Positions 36,440-49,824 of a stretch of 64,000 nt of DNA are shown here, one piece after another. The notes under the pieces are model-generated. The model was given only the letters and a program-made list of their open reading frames with translations, was not told where the DNA came from and searched no databases. The number at the start of each line of letters is the position of its first letter. Within the stretch, counting starts at the first letter, position 1. The stretch comes from Methylobacterium aquaticum. Its GTDB lineage: Bacteria; Pseudomonadota; Alphaproteobacteria; Rhizobiales; Beijerinckiaceae. The DNA is taken from NCBI RefSeq assembly GCF_016804325.1, contig NZ_CP043627.1:5695001-5759000 (forward strand), in the 5' to 3' direction. Position numbers and translations under genes: made by a program.

Positions 36440-39400
36440 CTACTCCGCGGCCGCCCTCTGGTCGCGCCACCGGGTCAGCAGGGCGCGCAACGCGGCCGGC
36501 TTGAGCGGCTTGCTCAGGACCTGGACCCGCTGGGCGCCCGCCGCGTCGCGCACGTCCGGCGAGCGGTCGGCGGTGAGGAGCACCGCCGGGATGTCGGCGG
36601 CGAGCGCCGCCCGCAGGCCGGCGATCAGGTCGAGGCCGGTGCCCTGGTCGAGGTGGTAATCGGCCACGATCACGTCGGGGCGGACCTGCCCGCCGAGCAC
36701 CAGGGCCAGGGCCTCGCTGAGCGAGCCGGCGGTGTGGAGGGCGCAGCCCCAGCTTCCGACGAGCACCCGCATCCCGTCGACGATCGCCGGCTCGTTGTCG
36801 ACCGCCAGCACCGTCAATCCGGCGAGCGGCACGGTGGCGGGGCGCGGCGCCTCGCCCTGGATCTCGACCACCGGCCGCAACGGGGCGCCCGGCACGGCGA
36901 CGGAGAAGGCCGAGCCGCGGCCGGATTGCGAGGCGAGGCTCACAGGGTGGTCGAGGAGCCGCGCGGTGCGGTCGACGATCGACAGGCCGAGGCCGAGGCC
37001 GCGGGCGACCCGCGCGCCCTGGTCGAGGCGCTGGAACTCGCGGAAGACCAGCTTCTGCTGCGCCGCCGGGATGCCGAGCCCGGTATCCAGCACCATCAGC
37101 ACCACCCGGTCGCCGCGGCGCCGCGCGCCGACGAGCACGCGTCCTTTCGGCGTGTACTTGATGGCGTTCGAGACCAGGTTGTGCAGGAGCCGGCGCAGCA
37201 ATTGCCGGTCGGAGCGCAACGCCAGGGACGAGGGCATCACCGTGAGCCTCAGGCCCTTCTCCTGCGCCATCGGGCCGAATTCGCGCTGGACCTGGCGGAA
37301 GAGCTCGGAGACCCGCACGATCGAGAGCTGCGGCTGCAACGCCCCGGTATCGAGGCGCGAGATCTCGAGGAGCGCCGTCAGGATCTCCTCGACGGCGTCG
37401 AGGGAGGCGTCGACGTTCTCGGCCAGCGTCGGGTCGGTGCAGCGGTCGCGCTCCACCAGGGCGCTGGCATAGAGCCGGGCGGCGTTGAGCGGCTGGAGGA
37501 TGTCGTGGCTGGCCGCCGCCAGGAAGCGGGTCTTCGAGGCGTTCGCCTCCTCGGCCTCGGCCTTGGCGCGGGTCAGCGCGGCGTTCAGCCGGGTCAGCTC
37601 CTCGGTGCGCTCGCGCACCCGCGACTCCAGCTCCTCGTTGAGGCGGGTGCGGGCCTCCTCGGCGGCGACCGAATCGGTCACGTCGGTATAGGTCGCGACC
37701 ACGCCGCCATTGGGCAGGAGGTTGGCGCGGATCTCGATCACCCGGCCGCTCGGATGCAGGCGCAGGCGCTGCGGCCCGGATTCGAGCCGGAAGGCGGCGA
37801 TGCGCTCACGCACCAGGGTGTCGGCGTCCCGCGCCCCGTAGGCGCCCCGGCCGGCATTGAAGCGCACGATCGCCTCGAGCCCGATGCCGGTCTGGATCAT
37901 GTCGGGGGGCAGGTCGTAGAGGTCGGCGAAGGCCCGGTTCCAGACGATCAGCTTCATCTCGCGGTCGAAGACCGTGATGCCCTGCTTGGCGTGGTCGAGC
38001 CCGTGCTGGAGGATGTCGCGGCTGTACTGGAACGCCGCCGAGGCGTCGTCGAGGAGCTTGAGCGCCGCCTTGGGCGAGACGTTGCGCCGGCGCAGGAGCA
38101 GCGACAGGGCGAGCCTGGCCGAGGAGGCGCCGATCGCCGAGGCTAGCAGGTGCTCAGCATGGCGCAGTTCGGGCAGGCCCGCCACCGCGTCGTCCCGCGG
38201 GGGCCCGCTTCCCTGGCCCTGCGCGAAGTCCTCGAAGGCCCGCACCGCCCGCTCCTCGCCGAGGAAGCGGGCCACCGTGGCGCGCAACTCGCCCAGGGTA
38301 ACGGCGCTGCGGAACAGCCGGAAGCTCGGCGTGCCCGGCCCCGCCTGGTGCCCGAAGGCCTCGGCCTGCAGGCGCTCGATCGCGCTCGGCCCGCGCAGCA
38401 GCGAGAAGCCGACATAGGCCAGCGTGTTGAGGCCGAGGCTCCACAGCGTGCCGTGGACGAGGCGGGGGAAGTCGTCGAGACCCATCAGGGCCGTCGGGCT
38501 CAAGGATTCGATGCCGAACGGCCCGTCCGCGATCAGCGAGGCGCCCCAGCCGTCCCCGGTGACGAGGCTCGGCAGCAGCAGGGTGTAGAGCCAGACCGCG
38601 AAGCCGACGGTGAGCCCCGCGGCGGCGCCCAATCCCGTGCCGCGGCCCCAGTAGAGCGCGCCGATGAAGGCCGGGGCGATCTGGGCCACCGCCGCGAAGG
38701 ACAGGAGCCCGATCGAGGCGAGCGCCACCTCGCCGGCGACCCGCGAATAGGCATAGGCCACCAGCACCACCGCGACGATGGCGATGCGGCGTACCACCAG
38801 CACGTAGCCGCCGAGATCCGGGGAGGCGGGCTCGGGCGACGGCACCGCGCCGGCCACGAGGTTGCGCCGGCGCAGGGCCACCGGGATGACGAGGTGGTTC
38901 GAGATCATGATGGCGACGGCGACCGATTCGACGATCACCATCGCGGTCGCCGCCGAGAGGCCGCCGATGAAGGCGACCAGCGCGATGCCGTCGGCCCGCT
39001 CGTGCAGGGGAAGTGCCAGCACGGTCATGTCGCGCTGCACCGTCCCCTCCGGGAACAGGGCGAGGCCGGCGAGCGCCAGCGGCACCACGAACAGGTTGAT
39101 GAGCACGAGGTAGAGCGGGAAGGTCCAGGCCGACCGCCCGACATCGGCGACCGCGCGGTTCTCCACCACCGCCATGTGGAACTGACGCGGCAGCAGCAGC
39201 ACGGCCGCCGCCGAGAGCAGGGTCTGGACGATCAGCGTCGAGGGACCCGAGCTCTGGCCGGCGAGCGTTCCGAGGCCGTGCACCGCGCTCGAGGCTTCCG
39301 GCAGGTCGCGCAGCATCCAGCCGACCACGAAGCCGCCGACGGTGAGGAAGGCGATGAGCTTGACGAGGGATTCGAGCGCCACCGCCAGCGTCAGCCCGTC

Positions 39401-39982
39401 CTGGTGCTCGGTGGCGTCGGCGTGGCGGGTGCCGAAGGCGACCGCGAAGCCGGCGAGCACCAGGGCCACGAACAGGCCGAGATCGCCCAGCATCCCGGCC
39501 GGCGCCCCGACCCCGTCGGTGGCGGTGAGGAAGACCTGGAGCGAGGCCGCCACCGCCCGCAACTGCAGGGCTATGTAGGGCACCGCGCCGACCACCGCGA
39601 TCAGGCAGACGAGCGCGGCGATGCGCTCGCTCTTGCCGTAGCGGGCAGCGATGAAGTCGGCGATCGAGGTCGAGTTCTGGGCCTTGGCGATCCGCACCAC
39701 CCGGGCGACCAGCCGGTGGCCGAGGCCGATCACCAGGACCGGGCCGACATAGATGGTGAGGAAGTCGAGGCCGGCATGGCTCGCGAGGCCGACCGAGCCG
39801 AAGAAGGTCCAGGAGGTGCAGTAGACCGCGAGCGACAGGGCGTAGATCGTCGGCCGCACCCGTGCGTCGCGCATCAGGGTCCGCCCGGCCACGTCGCCCC
39901 AATGGGCCACCGCGAACAGGGCGCAGATATAGACGAGGGCCGCCAGCACCACCGTCCAGCCCGCGATCATCGGCTCATCCAT
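36440..39982 (-). CDS. Hybrid histidine kinase with sodium:solute-symporter-like membrane domain
   Basis: Large inner-membrane sensor of 1180 residues. The first ~560 residues form about 13 transmembrane helices of the sodium:solute symporter type (TSWTFFGSVGLASHAGLDFL; NSTSIADFIAARYGKSE), as in CbrA and NahK-like kinases. A PAS-type domain (about 640-770; KQGITVFDREMKLIVWNRAFADLYDLP) and a coiled coil (about 780-825) follow. The HisKA motif is AAASHDILQPLNAARLY. The HATPase has NLVSNAIKYTPKG, DTGLGIP and GLGLGLSI. The receiver has the phospho-acceptor VADYHLDQG. It probably senses a small organic acid or amino acid. The S24 regulator converges on it, 6 bases away. Confidence 0.94.
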   Translation of the reverse strand: MDEPMIAGWTVVLAALVYICALFAVAHWGDVAGRTLMRDARVRPTIYALSLAVYCTSWTFFGSVGLASHAGLDFLTIYVGPVLVIGLGHRLVARVVRIAKAQNSTSIADFIAARYGKSERIAALVCLIAVVGAVPYIALQLRAVAASLQVFLTATDGVGAPAGMLGDLGLFVALVLAGFAVAFGTRHADATEHQDGLTLAVALESLVKLIAFLTVGGFVVGWMLRDLPEASSAVHGLGTLAGQSSGPSTLIVQTLLSAAAVLLLPRQFHMAVVENRAVADVGRSAWTFPLYLVLINLFVVPLALAGLALFPEGTVQRDMTVLALPLHERADGIALVAFIGGLSAATAMVIVESVAVAIMISNHLVIPVALRRRNLVAGAVPSPEPASPDLGGYVLVVRRIAIVAVVLVAYAYSRVAGEVALASIGLLSFAAVAQIAPAFIGALYWGRGTGLGAAAGLTVGFAVWLYTLLLPSLVTGDGWGASLIADGPFGIESLSPTALMGLDDFPRLVHGTLWSLGLNTLAYVGFSLLRGPSAIERLQAEAFGHQAGPGTPSFRLFRSAVTLGELRATVARFLGEERAVRAFEDFAQGQGSGPPRDDAVAGLPELRHAEHLLASAIGASSARLALSLLLRRRNVSPKAALKLLDDASAAFQYSRDILQHGLDHAKQGITVFDREMKLIVWNRAFADLYDLPPDMIQTGIGLEAIVRFNAGRGAYGARDADTLVRERIAAFRLESGPQRLRLHPSGRVIEIRANLLPNGGVVATYTDVTDSVAAEEARTRLNEELESRVRERTEELTRLNAALTRAKAEAEEANASKTRFLAAASHDILQPLNAARLYASALVERDRCTDPTLAENVDASLDAVEEILTALLEISRLDTGALQPQLSIVRVSELFRQVQREFGPMAQEKGLRLTVMPSSLALRSDRQLLRRLLHNLVSNAIKYTPKGRVLVGARRRGDRVVLMVLDTGLGIPAAQQKLVFREFQRLDQGARVARGLGLGLSIVDRTARLLDHPVSLASQSGRGSAFSVAVPGAPLRPVVEIQGEAPRPATVPLAGLTVLAVDNEPAIVDGMRVLVGSWGCALHTAGSLSEALALVLGGQVRPDVIVADYHLDQGTGLDLIAGLRAALAADIPAVLLTADRSPDVRDAAGAQRVQVLSKPLKPAALRALLTRWRDQRAAAE

Positions 39983-40063
39983 CCCCGGCCCGGGGGTCCC
40001 GGGCGTTGCGCATCCCCGGGGCTTTAGAGCATGTGGGGGGCGTAATCACGCCCCCGACCGGCG

Positions 40064-40237
40064 TCAGCCGTGGCAGGCGCAGCCGGCGTGGTCGCAGCCG
40101 GCATGGTGGGGATGGCCCTCGGCGCATTCCTCGCAGCAGAAGGCCTTGCCGTCACGGGACACGGCCTTCGCCGCGGACACCTCGCAGACGCAATCCTCGC
40201 AGGCGCACTTCACGGTCTCGTTGGTCGGGCTGGTCAT
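40064..40237 (-). CDS. smtA: SmtA-like bacterial metallothionein
   Basis: Cysteine-rich metal-binding protein of 57 residues, most likely binding Zn(II) or Cd(II) in a four-metal cluster. The cysteines sit in CACEDCVCEV, FCCEEC, CDHAGCACHG, with histidines in EGHPHHAGC, the cyanobacterial SmtA pattern including the C-terminal CHG end. ATG 40237 overlaps the smtB stop (ATGA), so it is translationally coupled to the metal-sensing repressor. Being small and cysteine-rich, it is easily missed in annotations. Confidence 0.93.
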   Translation of the reverse strand: MTSPTNETVKCACEDCVCEVSAAKAVSRDGKAFCCEECAEGHPHHAGCDHAGCACHG

Positions 40238-40575
40238 GGATCCGGTTCCTCGTCGTGGTCGTGATGGGGGTGGCCGTGCTCGTGCGGCTCGGTGAGGTGG
40301 GCGACCATGTTGCGCAGCACGTCGCGCACGTGATCGTCGTCGATCGCGTAGGCGACGTTCCGGCCGTGGCGCACTGCGCGCAGGATGCGGGCGGTGCGCA
40401 GCAGGCGCAGGTGATGCGAGGTCAGCGATTGCGACAGGCCGAGGGCCTCGCCGATCTCGCCGACGGTGCACGCCGTCTCCAGGCAGGCCAGCACGATGCG
40501 CAGGCGGTTCGGCTCGCCGAGGAGCCGGAAGACCTCCGCCACATCCGTGACCTGCTCGGGCGACAGGGGCCGCAC
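40234..40575 (-). CDS. smtB: ArsR/SmtB family metal-responsive repressor
   Basis: Winged-helix repressor (about 113 residues from GTG 40575) that releases DNA on binding zinc or cadmium. The core is LGEPNRLRIVLACLETACTVGEIGEALGLSQSLTSHHLRLLRTARI. An ATG 40611 would add 12 residues beginning MSTCSC, but GAGGAG lies 9 bases upstream of GTG 40575 while ATG 40611 falls within the operator-like palindrome at 40595-40620, so I favour 40575. The histidine-rich tail (EHGHPHHDHD) is a likely metal site. Its stop overlaps the metallothionein start. Confidence 0.85.
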   Translation of the reverse strand: MRPLSPEQVTDVAEVFRLLGEPNRLRIVLACLETACTVGEIGEALGLSQSLTSHHLRLLRTARILRAVRHGRNVAYAIDDDHVRDVLRNMVAHLTEPHEHGHPHHDHDEEPDP

Positions 40576-40594
40576 GCCGGTTCTCTCCTCAACA

Positions 40595-40620
40595 CATGAA
40601 CACGTGCTCATATGTTCATG
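40595..40620 (-). promoter_or_regulatory. ArsR/SmtB-type operator
   Basis: Inverted repeat CATGAACA (40595-40602) and TGTTCATG (40613-40620) with a 10-base spacer, the spacing of SmtB/ZntR-like 12-2-12 operators. It overlaps the ATG at 40609-40611. Confidence 0.8.
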
Positions 40621-40743
40621 ACGCTAGGGGAGATGTCAAGGCCGGCCTCCGGAACGCGAACGACCCCGCGGCGCCGGTGGCGCCGCGGGGTCGAGGAAAC
40701 GAGCGAGCGAGGCCGCGTCGCGCGGCGCGAAAACCGGCCCCGT

Positions 40744-42288
40744 TCAGGCCACCGCGCGCCCGCGCATCAGATCGGCCCCGTTGCCGACCGCCCGGGTATA
40801 GAGCGAGGAATAGCTGTCGGCGGCCCGGTCCCAGCCGAACTCACGGGCCATGGCGTTGCGCCGCATGGCGCCGAGGCGCCGCTTCGACGCGAAGGTGTCG
40901 AAGGCGCGGCGGATCGCGCCGCTCAGGCCCTTGAGCGAGGCCTCGCCGAACAGGAAGCCGGTGACGCCGTCCTCGACGGTGTCGGCCAGCCCCCCGGTGC
41001 GGTGGACGATCGGCAGCGAGCCGAAGCGCTGGGCGTACATCTGGGCAAGGCCGCAGGGCTCGAAGCGCGACGGCATCAGCAGGAAGTCGCTGCCGGCGAA
41101 CATCCGGTGGGCGTCGGTCTCCTCGAAGCCGACCCGCACCCCGACCGCGCCGGGATGGCGCCGGGCGAGATCGAGGAAGGCGGCCTCGAAGCGCGGCTCG
41201 CCCTGGCCGGTCACCACGAGCTGGCCGCCCTCGGCGACGATCGACTCGGCGGCGGCCAGCGTCAGGTCGACGCCCTTCTGGTGCACGAGGCGCGACACGA
41301 TGGCGAAGAGCGGCCCGCGCGAGACGCCGAGCCCGAAGCGAGTCCGCACCGCGTCGGCATTGGCGCGCTTGCCCTTCCAGTCGTCGGGCTCGAACCGGGT
41401 GGCAAGGTGGGGATCGGTGCGGGGATCCCAGCTCTCGTCGATGCCGTTGAGGATGCCGGCGAGCCGGCCCTGATGGGCGCGGGTGCGCAGCAGGCCGTCG
41501 AGGCCGCAGCCGAATTCCGGCGTCGTGATCTCGTGGGCGTAGGTCTCGCTCACGGTGGTGACGTGCGAGGAATAGTACAGGCCCGCCTTGAGGAAGGACA
41601 GCTTGCCGTAGAACTCGACCCCGTCGATGTGGAAGGCGCTCTCCGGCACGCCGAGGCGGCCGAGATTCTCCCACGGGAACAGGCCCTGATAAGCGAGGTT
41701 GTGGATGGTGAGCACGGTCGGCGTGCGCAGGCCCCGCCAGGCCAGGTAGGCCGGCGCCAGGGCCGTCTGCCAGTCGTTGAGATGCAGCAGGTCGGCGCGC
41801 CAGTCCGGATCGACGCCCTGCGCCAGTTCGGCGGCCGCGAGGCTGAGGCGGCCGAAGCGCAGGTCGTTGTCCGGGAAGTCGACGCCCTGGTCGCCGTAGG
41901 GCGAGCCGTCGCGCTCGTAGAGGCCGGAATTCAGGATGATGTAGACCGGCAGGCCGTCGCCGGTCTCGATCAAGCCGAGGTCGCAGGGGGGCATCTCGGC
42001 GCTGCCGGCGAGATGGGCCACCACGGTCATGTCGGGGTGGCGCTCGACGACCTGGCGGTAGCCGGGGATCAGGATGCGGACGTCGTAATGCTGGCGCAGG
42101 GCCCGGGGCAGGGAGGCCGCGACCTCGCCAAGGCCGCCGGTCTTCACGAAATCCGCCATCTCGGGCGTCGCGTAGAGGATCCGCGGCTTGAGCGAGCCGC
42201 GCAGACCCTCGACGGCGTCCCGCGGGGAGCCGCCGGACGGCATTGCCGGCGCGAGGGAAGCCGACCGTGCCGACGCCGCAAATGTCAT
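40744..42288 (-). CDS. glgA: Glycogen synthase (ADP-glucose type)
   Basis: GT5 glycosyltransferase (514 residues) that adds glucose from ADP-glucose to alpha-1,4-glucan. The ADP-glucose motif KTGGLGEVAASLPRAL is near residue 50. The C-terminal half has VSRLVHQKGVDL and the nucleotide-binding RFEPCGLAQMYAQRFGSLPIV. ATG 42288 was chosen over 42387 because the longer form adds a low-complexity N-terminus. The adjacent alpha-glucosidase and divergent phosphorylase mark a glycogen locus, although glgB and glgC are absent here. The window between 42289 and 42494 is relatively A/T-rich and should hold the promoter. Confidence 0.96.
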   Translation of the reverse strand: MTFAASARSASLAPAMPSGGSPRDAVEGLRGSLKPRILYATPEMADFVKTGGLGEVAASLPRALRQHYDVRILIPGYRQVVERHPDMTVVAHLAGSAEMPPCDLGLIETGDGLPVYIILNSGLYERDGSPYGDQGVDFPDNDLRFGRLSLAAAELAQGVDPDWRADLLHLNDWQTALAPAYLAWRGLRTPTVLTIHNLAYQGLFPWENLGRLGVPESAFHIDGVEFYGKLSFLKAGLYYSSHVTTVSETYAHEITTPEFGCGLDGLLRTRAHQGRLAGILNGIDESWDPRTDPHLATRFEPDDWKGKRANADAVRTRFGLGVSRGPLFAIVSRLVHQKGVDLTLAAAESIVAEGGQLVVTGQGEPRFEAAFLDLARRHPGAVGVRVGFEETDAHRMFAGSDFLLMPSRFEPCGLAQMYAQRFGSLPIVHRTGGLADTVEDGVTGFLFGEASLKGLSGAIRRAFDTFASKRRLGAMRRNAMAREFGWDRAADSYSSLYTRAVGNGADLMRGRAVA

Positions 42289-42494
42289 GAAAGAGCCCCC
42301 ACGCCGCGAGCCGGACGAATCACGAGCGGACGATTCCGCGGCGTACCGCCACGACAACGCGCCATTCCCGCCTCGGTTCCATTGCACTGCACAATATCAC
42401 GATCGGCGGAAGCGGCAAGACAAAATAGATTAATCGAAAGCTAAAATTCCAGCTTTCGCCGCTTCCCGAAGCTGTGCCGCGTCCCGTCCGGAGC

Positions 42495-44150
<1,656 letters not shown>

Positions 44151-44781
44151 GCGGGGCTCCCGGGCGGCGCCGCATTGGGCGCAATTGAGTTTGACACAGG
44201 GGGTTGAGCGACCGGGCGGCCGGCCTTATAGGGACGCCCGCGGCATTGGCTCCCCCGAGGGAAGCCGTCTCGCCGCACCCGGTTCCCGCGGCCCTGCGCG
44301 CGGGGCCTCAGGCGTGGCAAACCTGCATCACCGGTGGCCACGACACCATGATGACGTCGCCGGCATGGTGGGAGGCCTCGCGCCTCGTGCGTGCCGGGAG
44401 GTCCCGCGGCCGATTCGCCGGAAGAGCGACGCCCTGCCGCCGGAAGGTCAGACACCGGAAGGTCGGATCCCGGCGCGACCCTGCCCCGACGGTTGGCCAT
44501 TCCCCAAGGGCATGGCTTAATCCTAAGGTCCGGCCTGCGGGCGGCTCCGAAAGCGTTCACACTCGCTTCAGGCCGCTTCGCCAAAATCAAGTCTCGTTTC
44601 CGTGAGACGTGTCGGGACAGCAACACGGCGTCAGTCATAACGCTCAAGCTTCTCCCGGCGTCTCGACATCGCCGTCCCACAGCCACACGATGCTGCCGTG
44701 GCCAAAGGTTTGCTGCACAGCACGCGACGCGAGATCGCGCTGCAGCAACACGAGACCTGCGGCAGGGAAGGGGGTTCCAAG
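44151..44781. other. Divergent regulatory region between alpha-glucosidase and glgP
   Basis: About 630 bases without a supported gene, holding promoters for both divergent genes. On the minus strand GTTTGACACAG at about 44190-44200 contains a partial TTGACA element for the alpha-glucosidase. The glgP frame is open from 44698, before my preferred start. No operator is identifiable. Confidence 0.4.
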
Positions 44782-47316
<2,535 letters not shown>

Positions 47317-47340
47317 GCCCGCCTGACCGTTTGACGAAGA

Positions 47341-47380
47341 AAGAAGCCCCGCGGCGCGAGCCGCGGGGCTTCTTTTTTCG
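47341..47380 (+). terminator. Rho-independent terminator after glgP
   Basis: Stem AAGAAGCCCCGCGGC (47341-47355) and GCCGCGGGGCTTCTT (47360-47374) with loop GCGA, followed by TTTT. A strong, symmetric hairpin. Confidence 0.9.
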
Positions 47381-48045
47381 GAACGAGGACGCCGGCCCTT
47401 CGGCACCCCTCCCGTCGGCCCCGGGCTCGCCGAAGGCGGGAATCCCGGCCGACCAGGGAGATGCCGGCAGGTACGACGGCAGCGGATCGATGCGATCGCT
47501 CGATCCGGCCTTGCCGCGCAGGAAGGCAGGGCCGATCGGCGCGGCGGACGCATCGCCCTTCGTCGCGAGCAGTCCGCGATCGAGGGATGCGGGCGATACC
47601 CGTCGCGTCCTCATCTTCTGCGGGAATGCCGGCCCTCGCGGTCCACGCCGCCCCGGCAGCCGAATGGCGGCGAACCAGCCTTCCACCTGCCCCGTCCGGC
47701 GACCGATGGGGACTCGCGCGTCCCACCGGGGCTTCGCTCGTCTCGATGCGCGTCAAGCCGGAGGTACCCGACGACGACGGCCCGGGCGGGCACAGGCTCA
47801 CACCCGAGGTCCGGCGGCGGTGGGGCGCACCGACGAAGCGCCCGATGGGTTCGGGACGATCTCGCGGCACGATCACGGGGACGAGGCGCAGGCCCGAATG
47901 ACGGCCGCTTTGGCCCGGACGGACCACGGGGACAGGGCGCGGCGCGACTATGCAGGAGATCCCGATCCCCTTGCGCCGCGCGCCGGCTTCGGGCCGAGGG
48001 GGCATCCGGCCGAGGATGCCCTGTCCTGGATCCGGGTGGCCCGGA
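47381..48045. other. Gene-free stretch of about 660 bases
   Basis: No supported gene. Long open frames exist on both strands, but their translations are Arg/Pro/Gly-rich with no recognisable motif, and they look like high-GC shadows. Around 47420-47450 there is a CCCGGG-CGCCGAAGGCG palindrome-like segment resembling extragenic repeats. A decayed gene cannot be excluded. Confidence 0.4.
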
Positions 48046-48753
48046 TCAGCGGTTCGCGGTCGTGACCGGCGAGATGATGCCGTTCAGCGCCACCCAGGCG
48101 AGACCGTCCTGGCCCTCGCGCTTCACGTAGGTGTAGCCGGTGCGCTGCCAGGGCAGGATCGCGTTGGTCTTGTTGTCGAGGATGTAGTCGCCGCGGTCGG
48201 TGCGGACCATCAGCACGGCGTGGCCTTCGCCGATCTCGTCGATGACCACGGTCATCCGCAGGGCGCGGCGGGCGAGGCCCCGCTCCACCAGCATCCGGCG
48301 CTTGAGGAGCTGGTAATCCTCGCAATCGCCCATGCCGTCGTCGGGAAAATCCCAGCGGTCGACCACGCCCCAATGGTCCTGGTCGATCATCGGCCGGATG
48401 CGGCCGTTGACGCGCCGGTTCACCGCGGTCAGCGTGCGCCAGAGGGCCGGCGTCATCGTCAGGGTGGCCGGCTCTTTCGTATCGACGGCGCATTCCGCCG
48501 GGTAGCGGTTGCAGAAATCGGTCCAGGCGCTCACGGGCTTTGCCGCCCCGCCGCGCTCGATCGCCACGCTGGCATCGGGCAGGGCCGCCAGGGTCTGGGT
48601 CTGCCCCTGCGTCGTCGCGCCGCCGATCAGCAGCAGCGTGCCGAGAAGTCCTAGCTGCGCCGCCCGGACGCCACGCTTCAGGAGGCCCTGGCGATCGACA
48701 TGCCGCGCATCGACATGGCTCGCCCGGCCGAGGCCGTCCAACACTGCCCGCAT
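48046..48753 (-). CDS. Exported transglutaminase-like cysteine peptidase (BTLCP), copy 1
   Basis: Predicted periplasmic or membrane-anchored cysteine protease of 235 residues. A hydrophobic segment (LLGTLLLIGGATT) near residue 40 acts as signal or anchor. The BTLCP core has catalytic Cys in GMGDCEDYQLLKRRM, His in EIGEGHAVLMVRTDRGD and Asp in DYILDNKTN, the classic triad order. The first ATG I favour is 48753; the frame opens at a TTG (48816). The family is common in Hyphomicrobiales and in some species acts with type I secretion or biofilm proteins (LapG-like). A paralogue follows 244 bases away on the same strand. Confidence 0.88.
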   Translation of the reverse strand: MRAVLDGLGRASHVDARHVDRQGLLKRGVRAAQLGLLGTLLLIGGATTQGQTQTLAALPDASVAIERGGAAKPVSAWTDFCNRYPAECAVDTKEPATLTMTPALWRTLTAVNRRVNGRIRPMIDQDHWGVVDRWDFPDDGMGDCEDYQLLKRRMLVERGLARRALRMTVVIDEIGEGHAVLMVRTDRGDYILDNKTNAILPWQRTGYTYVKREGQDGLAWVALNGIISPVTTANR

Positions 48754-48997
48754 CGCCCCATCGACTCTTCGCTTGGTTCTTGCATCCAAGCTGCCACGGG
48801 GCCGGGCGGCACTCAACCGAAAAATTTAAACCCTGGTAAACGCCCCTGCCGCACTTTGGTTCCAATTCGATACGCAGATTCTTTGGCTGATTCGGCGGAT
48901 CACGCGCTGTCCGGGCGATCACCGCGCGATGCGGCAAGCCGCCTCGCCCAGGCGCCGCACGGGCTGGCGACCCGTGTACCGGAAGGACGCTCCCGGA

Positions 48998-49657
48998 TCA
49001 CCGGTTGGCGGTGACGGTCGGGGCGGTGGCACCGCCGAGCGACACCCAGGCGGTGGCGTCCTGCGATTCGCGCTTGATGAAGGTATAGCCGGTCTTGTGC
49101 CAGGGCAGCACGGCGCTGGTCTTGTTGTCGAGGACCAGATCGCCGCGGTCGGTGCGCAGCATCAGCACGGCGTGGCCCTCGCCCTTCTCGTCGATCACCA
49201 CGGTCATCCGCATCGCCCGGCGCGGCAGGCCGGCCTGGGCCAGCAGCTTGCGCTTGAGGAGCTGGAAATCCTCGCAATCGCCCGAGCCGTCCTCGGCGAG
49301 GTCCCAGCGGTCCGGCACGCCCCAATGCTCCTGGTCGGTGACCGCGCGGAGCGAGGTGTTCACCTGGCGGTTGATGCCGCTGACCGTCTGCCACAGCCGC
49401 GGGGTCAGGGTGACCTGGGCCGGCTCGCTGGCATCCACCGCGCATTCCGAGGCGTAGCGGGCGCAGAACTCGACCCAGCCGACGATCGGGCGGGCATGGC
49501 CGAGATCCGGGGCGCCTGCGCTCGGCAGGGGGAGGGCGGCCAGCGTCTGGGCCGCCGCCTCGTCGGTCCGGCCCGACACGAACGCCGCCGAGAGCATCGC
49601 CACGCCGACCAGAACCCGCTTCACCTGGTGCCCGAAACCCGTGGTCATCTGCGCCAT
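48998..49657 (-). CDS. Exported transglutaminase-like cysteine peptidase (BTLCP), copy 2
   Basis: Paralogue (219 residues) of the preceding gene, with the same order of motifs: Cys in GSGDCEDFQLLKRKL, His in EKGEGHAVLMLRTDRGD and Asp in DLVLDNKTS, plus the shared FCxRYxxECAVD and RTGYTFIKRE-like segments. A signal peptide is present (VLVGVAMLSAAFVSG, processed near AAA). The two genes clearly arose by tandem duplication; their different N-termini suggest distinct location or processing. The substrate is unknown. Confidence 0.9.
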   Translation of the reverse strand: MAQMTTGFGHQVKRVLVGVAMLSAAFVSGRTDEAAAQTLAALPLPSAGAPDLGHARPIVGWVEFCARYASECAVDASEPAQVTLTPRLWQTVSGINRQVNTSLRAVTDQEHWGVPDRWDLAEDGSGDCEDFQLLKRKLLAQAGLPRRAMRMTVVIDEKGEGHAVLMLRTDRGDLVLDNKTSAVLPWHKTGYTFIKRESQDATAWVSLGGATAPTVTANR

Positions 49658-49824
49658 CCCCTTCGTTAGGAAGGAGAATGGCGCCCCACCTGCTCGGCCG
49701 CGCTGAAATGGATCTGCGCAATTTTATCGATCTGGCCGTCGTCGCGAGGCCCCCGCGGACAGGGCCAAGACCTCGCTCAACTGATCCGGCGAATGTGCCG
49801 GATCGCGTTAGCGAGGTGAATACC

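Noticed and set aside
38150..40027. Plus-strand open frame of 625 codons opposite the symporter-like kinase
   Set aside because: Its Arg/Glu/His-rich translation has no signature. It is explained as the shadow of the hybrid kinase gene.
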